56,566 nt of DNA from Fusobacterium sp. (GCA_019416865.1 DXWL01000010.1:1-56566); one strand, 5' to 3'. Shown: positions 1 to 8,561, counted from the first letter of the stretch. Translations and numbers: made by a program. Notes: generated by a model not told the origin, from the letters alone.

Positions 1-58
1 ACAATTTTTAATATCGAGAATTTTATTTTTACAATTTTATAAATGCAACAGCCCCCTT
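1..58. repeat. End of a dispersed repeat (truncated by the window edge)
   Basis: These bases match 22777-22834 almost exactly, with two substitutions and one C indel. That stretch is the right-hand end of the MITE-like element at 22634-22831. Here the left part lies outside the window. The shared end reads ATGCAACAGCCCC followed by a T-rich run, and it abuts the 3' end of the minus-strand EAL-like gene, where it may also serve as transcript end. Confidence 0.75.
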
Positions 59-64
59 TATTTT

Positions 65-703
65 TTATCTTTTATATATGTAATCAATTCCAGCAGAAAT
101 AAGTTCTTCGTTTGAATAATTTTCTCCTTCACGGATTTGATATACAAGCTTACAAGTGATATTTTTATTAGCCTTAATTGTTTTTGCTGATTCTAAAGAG
201 ATAACCTCTGCAAATTTAGGATCAAGAAAACGAAGCATATTCTGATTTAAAGGAAATCCTTTTGTTTCTTTAAACATAAGAGTGGCATCTTCATCTGTAT
301 ATTGAAGAAATTGATTGATATTTTTCCAATCAGAAGCTCCTTTAAGCTCATATACAATATTATTTTTATTAAGCTTAAATTTTTCAATTAGGCTCTCAAT
401 ACCTTCATAATAATATGAAGCATCTTCAATATAATTTACTCTTAAGGTATGAAATAATTTTTTATTTGTAAGTTTTCCTTCTATAGCAGCAAGATAAGCT
501 TTTTCTTGGAGTCTTAAAAGAAAATATTCAAGGACACCGTCTTCATAAGCAAGTTCATAGACATCTTCCTTATCATCATACCCTGCATCGTCAAAGTTTT
601 TTATTATTTTGTATCCATAAACAGACCCAGTACGAAGGTTTGTTACAGGGACAAAATCAAATCTCACTTTGTCGATAAATGTTTTAAAAATAATTTCTTC
701 CAT
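65..703 (-). CDS. Degenerate EAL-domain protein
   Basis: A 212-residue protein with the layout of an EAL (cyclic-di-GMP phosphodiesterase) fold. Near residue 20 it has a 'tGsvyGYk' segment where active enzymes have the ExLxR motif, then the 'AYEDGVLEYF..RLQEKAYLAA' helix typical of the family and a 'VYEL' strand. The signature Glu-Ala-Leu is replaced by YKI and the metal-binding DDFG region is not recognisable. It is therefore probably catalytically dead, perhaps a nucleotide-binding or scaffold protein. It lies 47 bases downstream of the GrdX-like gene on the same strand, likely in one transcript. The fold call rests on pattern recognition only. Confidence 0.55.
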   Translation of the reverse strand: MEEIIFKTFIDKVRFDFVPVTNLRTGSVYGYKIIKNFDDAGYDDKEDVYELAYEDGVLEYFLLRLQEKAYLAAIEGKLTNKKLFHTLRVNYIEDASYYYEGIESLIEKFKLNKNNIVYELKGASDWKNINQFLQYTDEDATLMFKETKGFPLNQNMLRFLDPKFAEVISLESAKTIKANKNITCKLVYQIREGENYSNEELISAGIDYIYKR

Positions 704-750
704 GTTTTTTGTTTTTTATCCTTTCTGAAAATGTTAAAAATTTATTTGAT

Positions 751-1128
751 TTAGTCCAGTTCTTTTATACTATTGATAATAAGGTTTAAATCTACGAATC
801 TAAACTCTTCCAAAATATCCTCTCTTGAGTCAAAAGAGATAGGCTTTGGAAGTTTTTCAGCTATTTGAAGCACACCCATAATAATATCCAGAGAACTCAT
901 GTTGTTTTCTGCTGGATATTTTGAAATTATAATTGTTTTGTAAGGATTTTCGCTGTTTTCAATATTGTATAGAATAGGATCACTTAAAAGTTTGTGTCCT
1001 TTAATGATATAATGGTTAATCTCTTCTAATATTTCAAGAAGACTTTTTTCTTTTAAAAAGATAATTTCATCTGTTTCTTTATAAAAGTTAAAAACTTTAG
1101 GATTGTTTGTAATGATAATGAAGTCCAT
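751..1128 (-). CDS. GrdX-like protein
   Basis: A 125-residue protein beginning with an 'IITNNPKVF' strand and carrying a central 'GHKLLSDP....NPYKTIIIS' block. This resembles GrdX, the small protein of unknown role found in glycine/sarcosine/betaine reductase operons of amino-acid-fermenting anaerobes. No reductase genes lie nearby. Instead it is followed by the degenerate EAL protein. The start is set by GGAGG about eight bases upstream on the minus strand. It is divergent from the carAB promoter. Its role here is unknown. Confidence 0.55.
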   Translation of the reverse strand: MDFIIITNNPKVFNFYKETDEIIFLKEKSLLEILEEINHYIIKGHKLLSDPILYNIENSENPYKTIIISKYPAENNMSSLDIIMGVLQIAEKLPKPISFDSREDILEEFRFVDLNLIINSIKELD

Positions 1129-1227
1129 AGATATATATCCTCCGCAAAAAATATATTATTAGATTAATTATACCACAAAATTCTCTTATTAGATTAAAAA
1201 ATTTATTAATAGTGCAAAAAATTATAG

Positions 1228-1256
1228 TTGACAAGAAATGAAAAATACAGTATACT
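1228..1256 (+). promoter_or_regulatory. carAB promoter
   Basis: TTGACA at 1228-1233, a 17-base spacer and TATACT at 1251-1256, so transcription should start near 1263. This is an almost perfect sigma-70 promoter. It drives the leader ORF at 1288 and then carA and carB. Confidence 0.85.
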
Positions 1257-1287
1257 AATTTTTAGAAATAAAATCGGGAGGCACAAA

Positions 1288-1416
1288 ATGAAACAAGTAA
1301 GGAGAGAATGGCAGAAGTTTAGAAATAACATTTTTTCTGGAATCAGCTCATTTTATATTGCTTTTTCCCTATTTTTTAATTTTATTTTTAATATTAATTT
1401 TGTAGTCAAGATATAA
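1288..1416 (+). CDS. Leader peptide of the carAB attenuator
   Basis: A 42-codon ORF with a strong GGGAGG site six bases upstream of its ATG. A longer reading from the TTG at 1228 would start inside the -35 box and is rejected. The N-terminal third is basic. The rest holds nine Phe codons plus Ile, Asn, Leu and Val, so the transcript is extremely U-rich between about 1340 and 1405. The TAA stop (1414-1416) lies inside the 5' arm of the terminator hairpin at 1409-1432. This mirrors enterobacterial pyrL-pyrBI, where UTP-dependent RNA polymerase pausing couples a leader ribosome to disruption of the terminator. The peptide itself probably has no function beyond being translated. Confidence 0.7.
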   Translation: MKQVRREWQKFRNNIFSGISSFYIAFSLFFNFIFNINFVVKI

Positions 1417-1440
1417 CCATTTAGTTATATCTTTTTTTTT
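1409..1440 (+). terminator. Attenuator terminator upstream of carA
   Basis: Perfect nine-base inverted repeat, AGATATAAC at 1409-1417 and GTTATATCT at 1424-1432, with a six-base loop and a run of nine T (1432-1440). It sits between the promoter and carA, so full read-through cannot be constitutive. The leader ORF stop codon is inside the left arm. Confidence 0.85.
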
Positions 1441-1464
1441 AGATAATATTTTGGGAGGTTTTTA

Positions 1465-2499
1465 ATGAAAGGAAAATTAATTCTTGAAAATGGTAAAGTT
1501 TTTGAAGGAAAAATTTTTGGTGAACTGTCTGGAACAGTGGGAGAGATATCTTTCAATACAGGAATGACAGGGTATCAGGAAATACTTACTGATCCTGCTA
1601 ATGAAGGTATGATGATGGTAATGACATATCCTATGATAGGAAATTATGGAATTAACACTGAAGATATGGAATCAGATAAAATCCATTTAAAAGCTCTTAT
1701 CATAAAAGAAGATGCAAAATTACCTAACAACTTTAGATGTGAAATGACTCTTGATGGATTTTTAAGACAGTATGGAGTTACAGGTTTCAAAGGTATCGAT
1801 ACAAGATATCTAACTCAAATTATAAGAGACAATGGAGCAATGAAAGCTATAATTACTGCTGAAGATTTAACAAAAAAAGAGATTCAAGAAAAATTTGAAA
1901 ACTTCACAAATAAAAACGCAGCAGCACAAGTAAGCTGCAAAGAGATTTATAAAATAGGAGAAGGGGAAAGAGAGATAGGGGTTATTGATCTTGGAGTAAA
2001 AAACAGTACACTTGATTACTTAACAGGAAAAGGATTTAAAGTTACAGTTTTCCCATATAATACAAAAGCTGAAGAAATATTAAATTCAGGAATTAAAGCT
2101 CTTTTTGTATCAAACGGACCTGGAAATCCTGCAGATCTTACTGAAACAGCAGAGGAACTTAAAAAAGTAATAGGAAAACTTCCAGTATTTGGAGAGGTTC
2201 TTGGACATCAAGTTATCACTCTTGCTCTTGGAGGAAAAACTGAAAAATTAATATATGGACACAGAGGTGGATATCCTGTAAAAAATACAGCAACAGGAAA
2301 AGTAATCATTACAGCACAAAATGCAGGTTATGTTGTGAAAGAACTTCCTGCAGGAGTGGAAATGACTCATCAAGGAATAAACATCAAAACAATAGAAGGA
2401 ATGAAAAATGATGATCTGAAAGTATATGGAGTACAATATATGCCAGATTTATATCCTGGAACAGAAGATGTTTTACAAAGTTTTTTAAAACTTGTTTAA
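1465..2499 (+). CDS. carA: Carbamoyl-phosphate synthase small subunit with a dead glutaminase site
   Basis: This 344-residue protein is collinear with CarA. Residues 1-130 form the N-terminal domain (GxxGEisFNTGMTGYQE) and residues 165-344 the class I glutamine amidotransferase domain. In active enzymes the nucleophile lies in GxCLGHQ. Here the sequence is G-E-V-L-G-H-Q, with Val245 in place of Cys. The catalytic His and Glu of QYHPE are Met326 and Asp328 (QYMPD), and SQNHGYA has become AQNAGYV. All three triad positions are changed although the ORF is intact and followed 61 bases later by carB. Inference: glutamine hydrolysis is lost and the complex uses free ammonia, as in ureotelic CPS I. 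The start is set by GGGAGG seven bases upstream. Confidence 0.93.
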   Translation: MKGKLILENGKVFEGKIFGELSGTVGEISFNTGMTGYQEILTDPANEGMMMVMTYPMIGNYGINTEDMESDKIHLKALIIKEDAKLPNNFRCEMTLDGFLRQYGVTGFKGIDTRYLTQIIRDNGAMKAIITAEDLTKKEIQEKFENFTNKNAAAQVSCKEIYKIGEGEREIGVIDLGVKNSTLDYLTGKGFKVTVFPYNTKAEEILNSGIKALFVSNGPGNPADLTETAEELKKVIGKLPVFGEVLGHQVITLALGGKTEKLIYGHRGGYPVKNTATGKVIITAQNAGYVVKELPAGVEMTHQGINIKTIEGMKNDDLKVYGVQYMPDLYPGTEDVLQSFLKLV

Positions 2500-2560
2500 T
2501 AAATTTATAAATATTTTTGAATATAGATTTGTGATGAGAAATTTTTAGGAGGAAAGTATA

Positions 2561-5500
2561 ATGATAGATAAATCAATAAAAAAAGTATTAGTAATAGGTT
2601 CAGGACCAATTATAATAGGACAGGCAGCAGAATTTGACTATTCAGGAACTCAAGCTTGTGAAACATTAAAAAGTGAAGGGATAGAAGTTGTTCTTATTAA
2701 CTCAAACCCAGCTACAATAATGACAGACAAGGCTATTGCAGACAGAATATATGTTGAACCAATTACAGCTGAGTTTGTTGAAAAAGTAATTGCAAAAGAA
2801 AGACCAGATTCTCTTCTTGCAGGAATGGGAGGACAAACAGCTCTTAACCTTGCAGTTGAGCTTAGCGAAAAAGGTATATTAGAAAAATATGGTGTAAAAA
2901 TTATAGGTACATCTGTTGAATCAATAAAAAAAGGTGAGGACAGAGAAATTTTCAGAGAAACAATGGAAAAAATCGGAGAACCTTGCATTGAAAGTGAGAT
3001 TGTTGAAAGTCTTGAGCATGGAAGAGATGTAGCAAAAGAGATTGGATATCCAGTTGTTGTAAGACCTGCTTATACAATGGGAGGAACAGGGGGAGGAATT
3101 GCAAACAACCCTAAAGAACTAGAAGAGATATTATTAAAAGGACTTGCTCTTTCAAGAGTTGGACAAGTACTTATAGAAAAATCTATCCTTGGATGGAAAG
3201 AAATAGAATATGAAGTAATGAGAGATAAAGCAGGAAACTGTATTACAATTTGTAATATGGAAAATGTTGACCCAGTTGGAATTCATACAGGAGATTCAAT
3301 AGTTGTTGCTCCTACTCAAACTTTAACTCATAAAGAAGCAGTTATGCTTAAAAAATCTGCTCTAAAAATATTAGACGAAGTTGGAGTTGTAGGAGGATGT
3401 AATGTACAGTTTGCTCTTCATCCAAAATCAATGAAATATGCAATAATTGAAATTAACCCAAGAGTTTCTCGTTCGTCTGCTCTTGCTTCAAAAGCAACAG
3501 GATACCCAATTGCAAGAGTATCAACTAAACTTGCCTTAGGATATACACTTGATGAAATTGTAAACGAAGTTACAGGGGAATCTTATGCTTGTACAGAGCC
3601 AACAATAGACTATATTGTTGCAAAAATTCCTAAATGGCCTTTCGATAAATTCAGAAATGCCAACAAAGTTCTTGGAACAAAAATGATGGCAACAGGAGAA
3701 GTTATGTCTATAGGAGATAACTTTGAAGCAGCTTTCTTAAAAGGGCTTAAATCTCTTGAAATAGGAAGATTTAATCTTGAGCATCCAGCTGTTAAAAAAC
3801 TTACAATGGAAGAACTTAAAAAAGCAGTTGTAAGACCTGATGATGAAAGAATATTTGTTGTTGCTGAAATGCTTAGAAGAGGATATATAAAAGAAAAACT
3901 TCAAAAAATTACTGGTATAGATAAATTCTTTATGGAAAAAATCGAGTGGCTTGTAAAACAAGAGGAGATTTTAAAGAAAACTAAATTTAAAGATTTAGAT
4001 GTTGACTATTTAAGAAAATTAAAGAAAAAAGGATTCTCTGACAGAGGTATTGCAGAACTTATGGGAGTAAGTGAAGAAGATATCAGATGTAAGAGAACAG
4101 CTTATGGAATTATTCCTGCATACAAAAGAGTTGATACTTGTGCAGCAGAATTTAAAGCACAGACATCTTACCTATACTCAACATACGATCAACACGATGA
4201 AGTAGAAGTTGAAAACAAAAGAAAAATAATTGTTATAGGTTCAGGACCAATAAGAATTGGACAAGGGATAGAGTTTGACTACTGTACAGTTCACTCAATC
4301 AAAACATTAAAGAAAATGGGAATTGAAAGTATAATTATAAACAATAACCCAGAAACAGTTTCAACAGACTACAATACAGCTGACAGACTATATTTTGAAC
4401 CATTAATCTTAGAAGATGTATTAAATATCATAGAAAAAGAAAAACCTGAAGGAGTAATTCTTCAATTTGGAGGACAAACAGCAATAAAACTTGCAAATGC
4501 TCTTGCTGAAAGAGGAATAAAAATCCTTGGTACATCTGCTGAAAAAATAGACGAAGCAGAAGACAGAGAGAAATTTGAAGAGATGATGGAAGAACTTGAT
4601 ATAAAAAGACCAAAAGGAAGAGCAGTTTGGGATATCAATCACGGAATTGAGATCGCAAATCAAATAAAATATCCAGTTCTTGTAAGACCTTCTTATGTTC
4701 TTGGAGGACAAGGAATGGAAATTTGTCATGATGAGTACAACCTTGTAAAATATCTTGAATCATCATTTGACAGAGATCCTGAAAATCCAGTATTAATAGA
4801 TAAATATCTAAACGGAATTGAACTTGAAGTTGATGCAATCTGTGATGGTGAAGATGTATTAATTCCAGGAATAATGGAACACCTTGAAAGAGCAGGAGTT
4901 CACTCTGGGGACTCAATAACAGTATATCCTCAACAAAATCTATATGAAGGAACAGAGGAAAAAGTTCTTGAAATCACTGCAAAAATTTCAAAAGCTCTTG
5001 GTACAAAAGGAATGATGAACATTCAATTTATAGCTTATGAAAATGAATTATATGTAATTGAAGTAAACCCAAGATCATCAAGAACAGTTCCATATATTTC
5101 TAAAATATCTGGACTTCCTGTAATTGAAATTGCTACAAGAATAATTTTAGGAGAAACTTTACATGAAATTGGTTATGGAACAGGAATTTACAAAAAACCA
5201 AATGTTGTTGCAGTAAAAGTTCCAGTATTCTCAACAGAAAAATTATCAAATGTAGAAGTATCACTTGGACCTGAAATGAGATCAACAGGGGAAGTTTTAG
5301 GAATAGGACATACAGTTGACGAAGCAATCTACAAAGGACTTCTTGCAGCAAAAAGAGTTCACAAAGTATCAGGAAGAAAAGTTCTTCTTACAATAAGAGA
5401 TAAAGATAAAGAGGAATTTTTACCAGTTGCAAAAGAACTTATAGGGCTTGGATGTACTTTATATGCAACAGCAGGAACACAAAAATATCTTGAAGAGCAT

Positions 5501-5767
5501 GGAGTAAAAGCAGAAGTTGTAAGAAGAGTTGGAGAGGAAGAGCCAAATATTTTAACAATGCTTATGAACAGACAAGTTGATCTTTTAATCAACACTCCTA
5601 CAAAAGCAAACGATGCTCAAAGAGATGGATTTAAAATGAGAAGAACAGCTATAGAATATGGTGTTGAAGTTCTTACATCAATAGATACTCTGAATGCTGT
5701 AATAAGAATGGAGAAAAAACATTTGAAAGAGGGAGAATTAGAAATATTTGATATCTCTAAACTTTAG
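2561..5767 (+). CDS. carB: Carbamoyl-phosphate synthase large subunit
   Basis: A 1068-residue protein of normal length, containing two homologous ATP-grasp halves. The first starts with 'KVLVIGSGPIIIGQAAEFDYSG' features and the second, near residue 555, with 'IIVIGSGPIRIGQGIEFDYC'. Each half has the glycine-rich nucleotide-binding loop and the INPR / VNPR segments. The last ~130 residues form the MGS-like allosteric domain. It makes carbamoyl phosphate from bicarbonate, ammonia and two ATP for pyrimidines and arginine. Co-transcribed with carA behind AGGAGG and closed by a terminator at 5804. The large subunit looks fully intact, which contrasts with the dead glutaminase of CarA. Confidence 0.97.
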   Translation: MIDKSIKKVLVIGSGPIIIGQAAEFDYSGTQACETLKSEGIEVVLINSNPATIMTDKAIADRIYVEPITAEFVEKVIAKERPDSLLAGMGGQTALNLAVELSEKGILEKYGVKIIGTSVESIKKGEDREIFRETMEKIGEPCIESEIVESLEHGRDVAKEIGYPVVVRPAYTMGGTGGGIANNPKELEEILLKGLALSRVGQVLIEKSILGWKEIEYEVMRDKAGNCITICNMENVDPVGIHTGDSIVVAPTQTLTHKEAVMLKKSALKILDEVGVVGGCNVQFALHPKSMKYAIIEINPRVSRSSALASKATGYPIARVSTKLALGYTLDEIVNEVTGESYACTEPTIDYIVAKIPKWPFDKFRNANKVLGTKMMATGEVMSIGDNFEAAFLKGLKSLEIGRFNLEHPAVKKLTMEELKKAVVRPDDERIFVVAEMLRRGYIKEKLQKITGIDKFFMEKIEWLVKQEEILKKTKFKDLDVDYLRKLKKKGFSDRGIAELMGVSEEDIRCKRTAYGIIPAYKRVDTCAAEFKAQTSYLYSTYDQHDEVEVENKRKIIVIGSGPIRIGQGIEFDYCTVHSIKTLKKMGIESIIINNNPETVSTDYNTADRLYFEPLILEDVLNIIEKEKPEGVILQFGGQTAIKLANALAERGIKILGTSAEKIDEAEDREKFEEMMEELDIKRPKGRAVWDINHGIEIANQIKYPVLVRPSYVLGGQGMEICHDEYNLVKYLESSFDRDPENPVLIDKYLNGIELEVDAICDGEDVLIPGIMEHLERAGVHSGDSITVYPQQNLYEGTEEKVLEITAKISKALGTKGMMNIQFIAYENELYVIEVNPRSSRTVPYISKISGLPVIEIATRIILGETLHEIGYGTGIYKKPNVVAVKVPVFSTEKLSNVEVSLGPEMRSTGEVLGIGHTVDEAIYKGLLAAKRVHKVSGRKVLLTIRDKDKEEFLPVAKELIGLGCTLYATAGTQKYLEEHGVKAEVVRRVGEEEPNILTMLMNRQVDLLINTPTKANDAQRDGFKMRRTAIEYGVEVLTSIDTLNAVIRMEKKHLKEGELEIFDISKL

Positions 5768-5803
5768 TACCTTTTTTAAATAATATTTAATAATTAAAAT
5801 TTT

Positions 5804-5842
5804 AACAGCTCTAGTTGTTTATACACTGGAGCTGTTTTATTT
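5804..5842 (+). terminator. Terminator after carB
   Basis: AACAGCTCTAG (5804-5814) pairs with CTGGAGCTGTT (5826-5836), including one G-T pair, and is followed by TTATTTT. It separates carAB from the cas operon. The remainder of 5843-5998 shows no gene. Confidence 0.8.
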
Positions 5843-5998
5843 TAGATAAAAGAGTGATAAATAAAAAAATAGATACTAATTCATAAATTAGATTTTAAAG
5901 AAATAATGAGAGGATACAGTATTTTTGAAAATAAAAAAGATAAAGCTATAAAGATTGCTGTAAAATTAAAATAATAACTCCCAAAATAAAATTTTCTA

Positions 5999-6027
5999 TT
6001 GACAAAATTGATTTTATATACTATTAA
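5999..6027 (+). promoter_or_regulatory. cas operon promoter
   Basis: TTGACA at 5999-6004, a 17-base spacer and TATTAA at 6022-6027. The predicted start near 6033 leaves a 5' UTR of about 70 bases that contains the solo CRISPR-repeat segment and the AAGGAGG site of cas6. Confidence 0.6.
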
Positions 6028-6044
6028 AGTAACAAAAGTTATAC

Positions 6045-6062
6045 CATTAGATGTTTTTAAAT
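6045..6062 (+). repeat. Solo CRISPR-repeat segment in the cas6 5' UTR
   Basis: CATTAGATGTTTTTAAAT is identical over 18 bases to the 3' part of the repeats in the array at 14838-15916, in the same orientation, about 8.8 kb away. It includes the presumed 8-base 5' handle TTTTAAAT. Eleven bases further upstream, 6021-6033 (CTATTAAAGTAAC) matches the 5' part of the repeat at 10 of 13 positions, so the element may be a split repeat. It lies downstream of the predicted cas promoter, so it would be in the cas mRNA leader, 43 bases before the cas6 start codon. Confidence 0.85.
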
Positions 6063-6105
6063 AAATATTTTTTAAGAAATTTAATGTTAAGGAGGATAAG
6101 AGAAG

Positions 6106-6810
6106 ATGCAAGAAAATAAAATCCAAGTCTGGAAATTAGAATTAAGAGTATATTTATTAGAAAATATTAATAAAAAAGATTGTTTAACGAAAATAGCATA
6201 CTTTATAGATTCTATTTTAAAAGCAGATGAAAAGTTTTTAAAATATCATAACAAGAGAATTCCTAAAGGATATGTTTTTAACTCTTTTTATCCATTGGAA
6301 AAAGAGGAGTATTTAGCAGGAAAAGTTTATACTGTACAAATAAGAACTGTAAATGAAGAATTAAAAGATTTTTTGATGAAAAATTTACATAATAATTATA
6401 CTAGAGAAATAAAAGGACTTACAATATCTGAAAGAAAAATAGAATATAGATATATAGATAGGCTTTTTTCTGTAACTCCGATTATTTTAAAAACAGAAAA
6501 TGGATATTGGAGAGGTAATATGGATGTGGATAATTTTTTAGATAGGTTAAAGATAAACCTGATTAAAAAGTATAACCAATTTTATGAAGAAAAGTTAGAT
6601 GAAACAGAAAATATTTTTGAAAAAATAGAATTTAGAAATGATGTACCTATAAAATGTTCTTATAAAAATATAAATCTTTTAGGAGATAAAGTTATTCTTA
6701 CAATAGCAAAAAATCCGACAGCACAAAAGTTAGCATTTTTAAGCTTGGGAGCAGGATTATCTGAAATGGCAAGTAGAGGGTATTCTTATGTAAATCCTAG
6801 AGGATTATAA
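6106..6810 (+). CDS. cas6: CRISPR repeat endoribonuclease Cas6
   Basis: The 234-residue protein is the first gene of the type I-B operon. It processes the array transcript by cutting within each repeat, leaving an 8-nt 5' handle. Visible features are a candidate catalytic-region His in 'KYHNKRIPKGYVFNSFYPL' near residue 46 and, at the C-terminus, the glycine-rich loop 'SLGAGLSEMASRGYSY' typical of Cas6. AAGGAGG lies ten bases upstream of the ATG. Its own leader carries a copy of the repeat 3' part (6045-6062), so the enzyme may act on its own mRNA. The next gene begins 21 bases downstream. Confidence 0.9.
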   Translation: MQENKIQVWKLELRVYLLENINKKDCLTKIAYFIDSILKADEKFLKYHNKRIPKGYVFNSFYPLEKEEYLAGKVYTVQIRTVNEELKDFLMKNLHNNYTREIKGLTISERKIEYRYIDRLFSVTPIILKTENGYWRGNMDVDNFLDRLKINLIKKYNQFYEEKLDETENIFEKIEFRNDVPIKCSYKNINLLGDKVILTIAKNPTAQKLAFLSLGAGLSEMASRGYSYVNPRGL

Positions 6811-6831
6811 AATGGTACAAGGAGGTGAAAA

Positions 6832-8544
6832 ATGTTAAGGGAATGTATAGAAATTTTTAATAAAGTTTATGCTGAAAAAGGAGAAAAACTTATAACAGAT
6901 AGTTATGAATTGGAATTGGGAGATTATTTTATTGTAAAAGAAGACGGAAATTTTGAACATATAAAAATAGAAAAAAATTCTGATTCTGCCTCTGTTGAGA
7001 GATATGATTATTTAGCAGAAAGGGATTATTATTCTAATCTTCTTGATATGAATAAGCCTATTGATGGGAAAAAGCAAATTCACTCTAACAATTATTTATC
7101 TTTCTTCATAAAAAATAATGTTTTAGAAGAAAAAAAGGATATATTGGATGATGTAATAAAAAAATATTATGAAATTTTAAAAAATCCTCTGCTTAAATAC
7201 GATAAAGGAGAGAAAAGAAGAGTATACGAAGAGTTAGAAAAGCAGTTGGGAAAACCTAAAATAGAAAAAATAGAAAAAAATTACCAATGGATAAAAAATA
7301 ATTTATCTTTATTAAAAGAGAGAACAAAAGAGAGCAAAAATTATATAAAAATATTTTTTGATGAAGATTTGGAAGAATATAAAAAAGAAAGTAAGAGATA
7401 TATCATTCCAAATATTTATAATAGCACAGATTATAATGTAAAAATAAATAATAAAACTTACGGACTTCCAAATGATAATCTAAATCTTAATATTAAAAAA
7501 CCTTATTTAGAAAATAAAACAAGAAAGAAAAATTATACAGTTCCATATTTATTAGATGAAGAAGAAGTATTAGAACAAAAAAAATTTTTTGATTATCTTT
7601 ATAATTTAAGCAGTAAAGGTATAAGAAACATATATATTACAGATAAAAAAATTATGTCTTTAAAAAATAATGAAACTCTTGATGTTGACATTACAAATGG
7701 ATATTTTTTAAGAATAAGAAAAGATAAAAATGAAGCGGCTATCGAAAGATTTGATATTATTCCAAAATATGAAAAAGATATATATCCAGTTATTAAAATA
7801 ATAGACTGTCTTAATGATGAAATTAAAACAAAGTTAGATTATGGTAGTATAATTAACAGTAAAAAACAACTAGTAGGTATGCTGAATGATTTTTTATTTA
7901 AAGGGAAAATGTTTGGAATAATGTATGAAAATATTAAAGATATGAAAATATTTGATACAAGATTAAAATTTATTGCAAATACATATAAAGATGTTTTTTA
8001 TAAACTTACAGCAAAAGGAGAGATAGAAAATTTTTTAAAAGTGTATAAAATAATATTTATGGAATATATAAAATATTCTCTTGCAACACAGGAATATAAA
8101 GCAGAAGCTTATGATTTGTATAATTTTATGAGCAGTATAGAAGGAGGGAAAAAATTGGAAATACATGAAAGAATAAAAGAAAAATTTAGAAAAGCATTTA
8201 AAGATGGTAAAGGAATAATTGACAATGAAGATGAATATTTCTTTGCAATAGGGCAATTAGTATATTTCTTATTTTCTAAAAGCAGAGAAACAAGTAAAAA
8301 TCATAATCTTGTAAATAGAATTTTGAATTTTAGAAATATTGATCAAATAAAATTAGAGATACAAAAACTTTTTAAAAGATATAACCATGATATTAAAATG
8401 CAAAATAAAAAATTTAATATGTTGTATGAAATGGTTTTAGGATATGTTCCTGAAAATACTAAAATTGATTATGACAGATTGTTGGGAGGATATTTATCCA
8501 ATTGTTTGATTTATGAAAAAAATGAAGAAGAAAAAGAAAATTAG
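6832..8544 (+). CDS. cas8b: Cascade large subunit Cas8b
   Basis: A 570-residue, Lys/Asn-rich protein between cas6 and cas7, the position of the type I-B large subunit (Cas8b, TM1802/Csh1 group). It is expected to recognise the PAM and bind the 5' end of the crRNA in Cascade. Sequence motifs in this family are weak, and I assign it from position, length and general character rather than catalytic residues. The start follows AAGGAGG. The stop is separated from the cas7 ATG by 17 bases that contain the cas7 ribosome-binding site. Confidence 0.85.
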   Translation: MLRECIEIFNKVYAEKGEKLITDSYELELGDYFIVKEDGNFEHIKIEKNSDSASVERYDYLAERDYYSNLLDMNKPIDGKKQIHSNNYLSFFIKNNVLEEKKDILDDVIKKYYEILKNPLLKYDKGEKRRVYEELEKQLGKPKIEKIEKNYQWIKNNLSLLKERTKESKNYIKIFFDEDLEEYKKESKRYIIPNIYNSTDYNVKINNKTYGLPNDNLNLNIKKPYLENKTRKKNYTVPYLLDEEEVLEQKKFFDYLYNLSSKGIRNIYITDKKIMSLKNNETLDVDITNGYFLRIRKDKNEAAIERFDIIPKYEKDIYPVIKIIDCLNDEIKTKLDYGSIINSKKQLVGMLNDFLFKGKMFGIMYENIKDMKIFDTRLKFIANTYKDVFYKLTAKGEIENFLKVYKIIFMEYIKYSLATQEYKAEAYDLYNFMSSIEGGKKLEIHERIKEKFRKAFKDGKGIIDNEDEYFFAIGQLVYFLFSKSRETSKNHNLVNRILNFRNIDQIKLEIQKLFKRYNHDIKMQNKKFNMLYEMVLGYVPENTKIDYDRLLGGYLSNCLIYEKNEEEKEN

Positions 8545-8561
8545 TGATTGGGAGGAAAATT

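Noticed and set aside
1228..1287. A longer leader ORF starting with TTG at 1228
   Set aside because: That TTG is the first part of the -35 box, so it would not be transcribed; the ATG at 1288 has a proper ribosome site.
4421..4916. Overlapping minus-strand ORFs inside carB
   Set aside because: They lack ribosome sites, have odd composition (Phe/Leu/Ser-rich) and lie opposite highly conserved CarB sequence.
5775..5790. Possible target for a crRNA-like RNA made from the solo repeat (12 of 13 matches to the pseudo-spacer start)
   Set aside because: The region is extremely A/T-rich, the match is far upstream of the cas promoter, no recognisable PAM adjoins it and the mismatch is in the seed.
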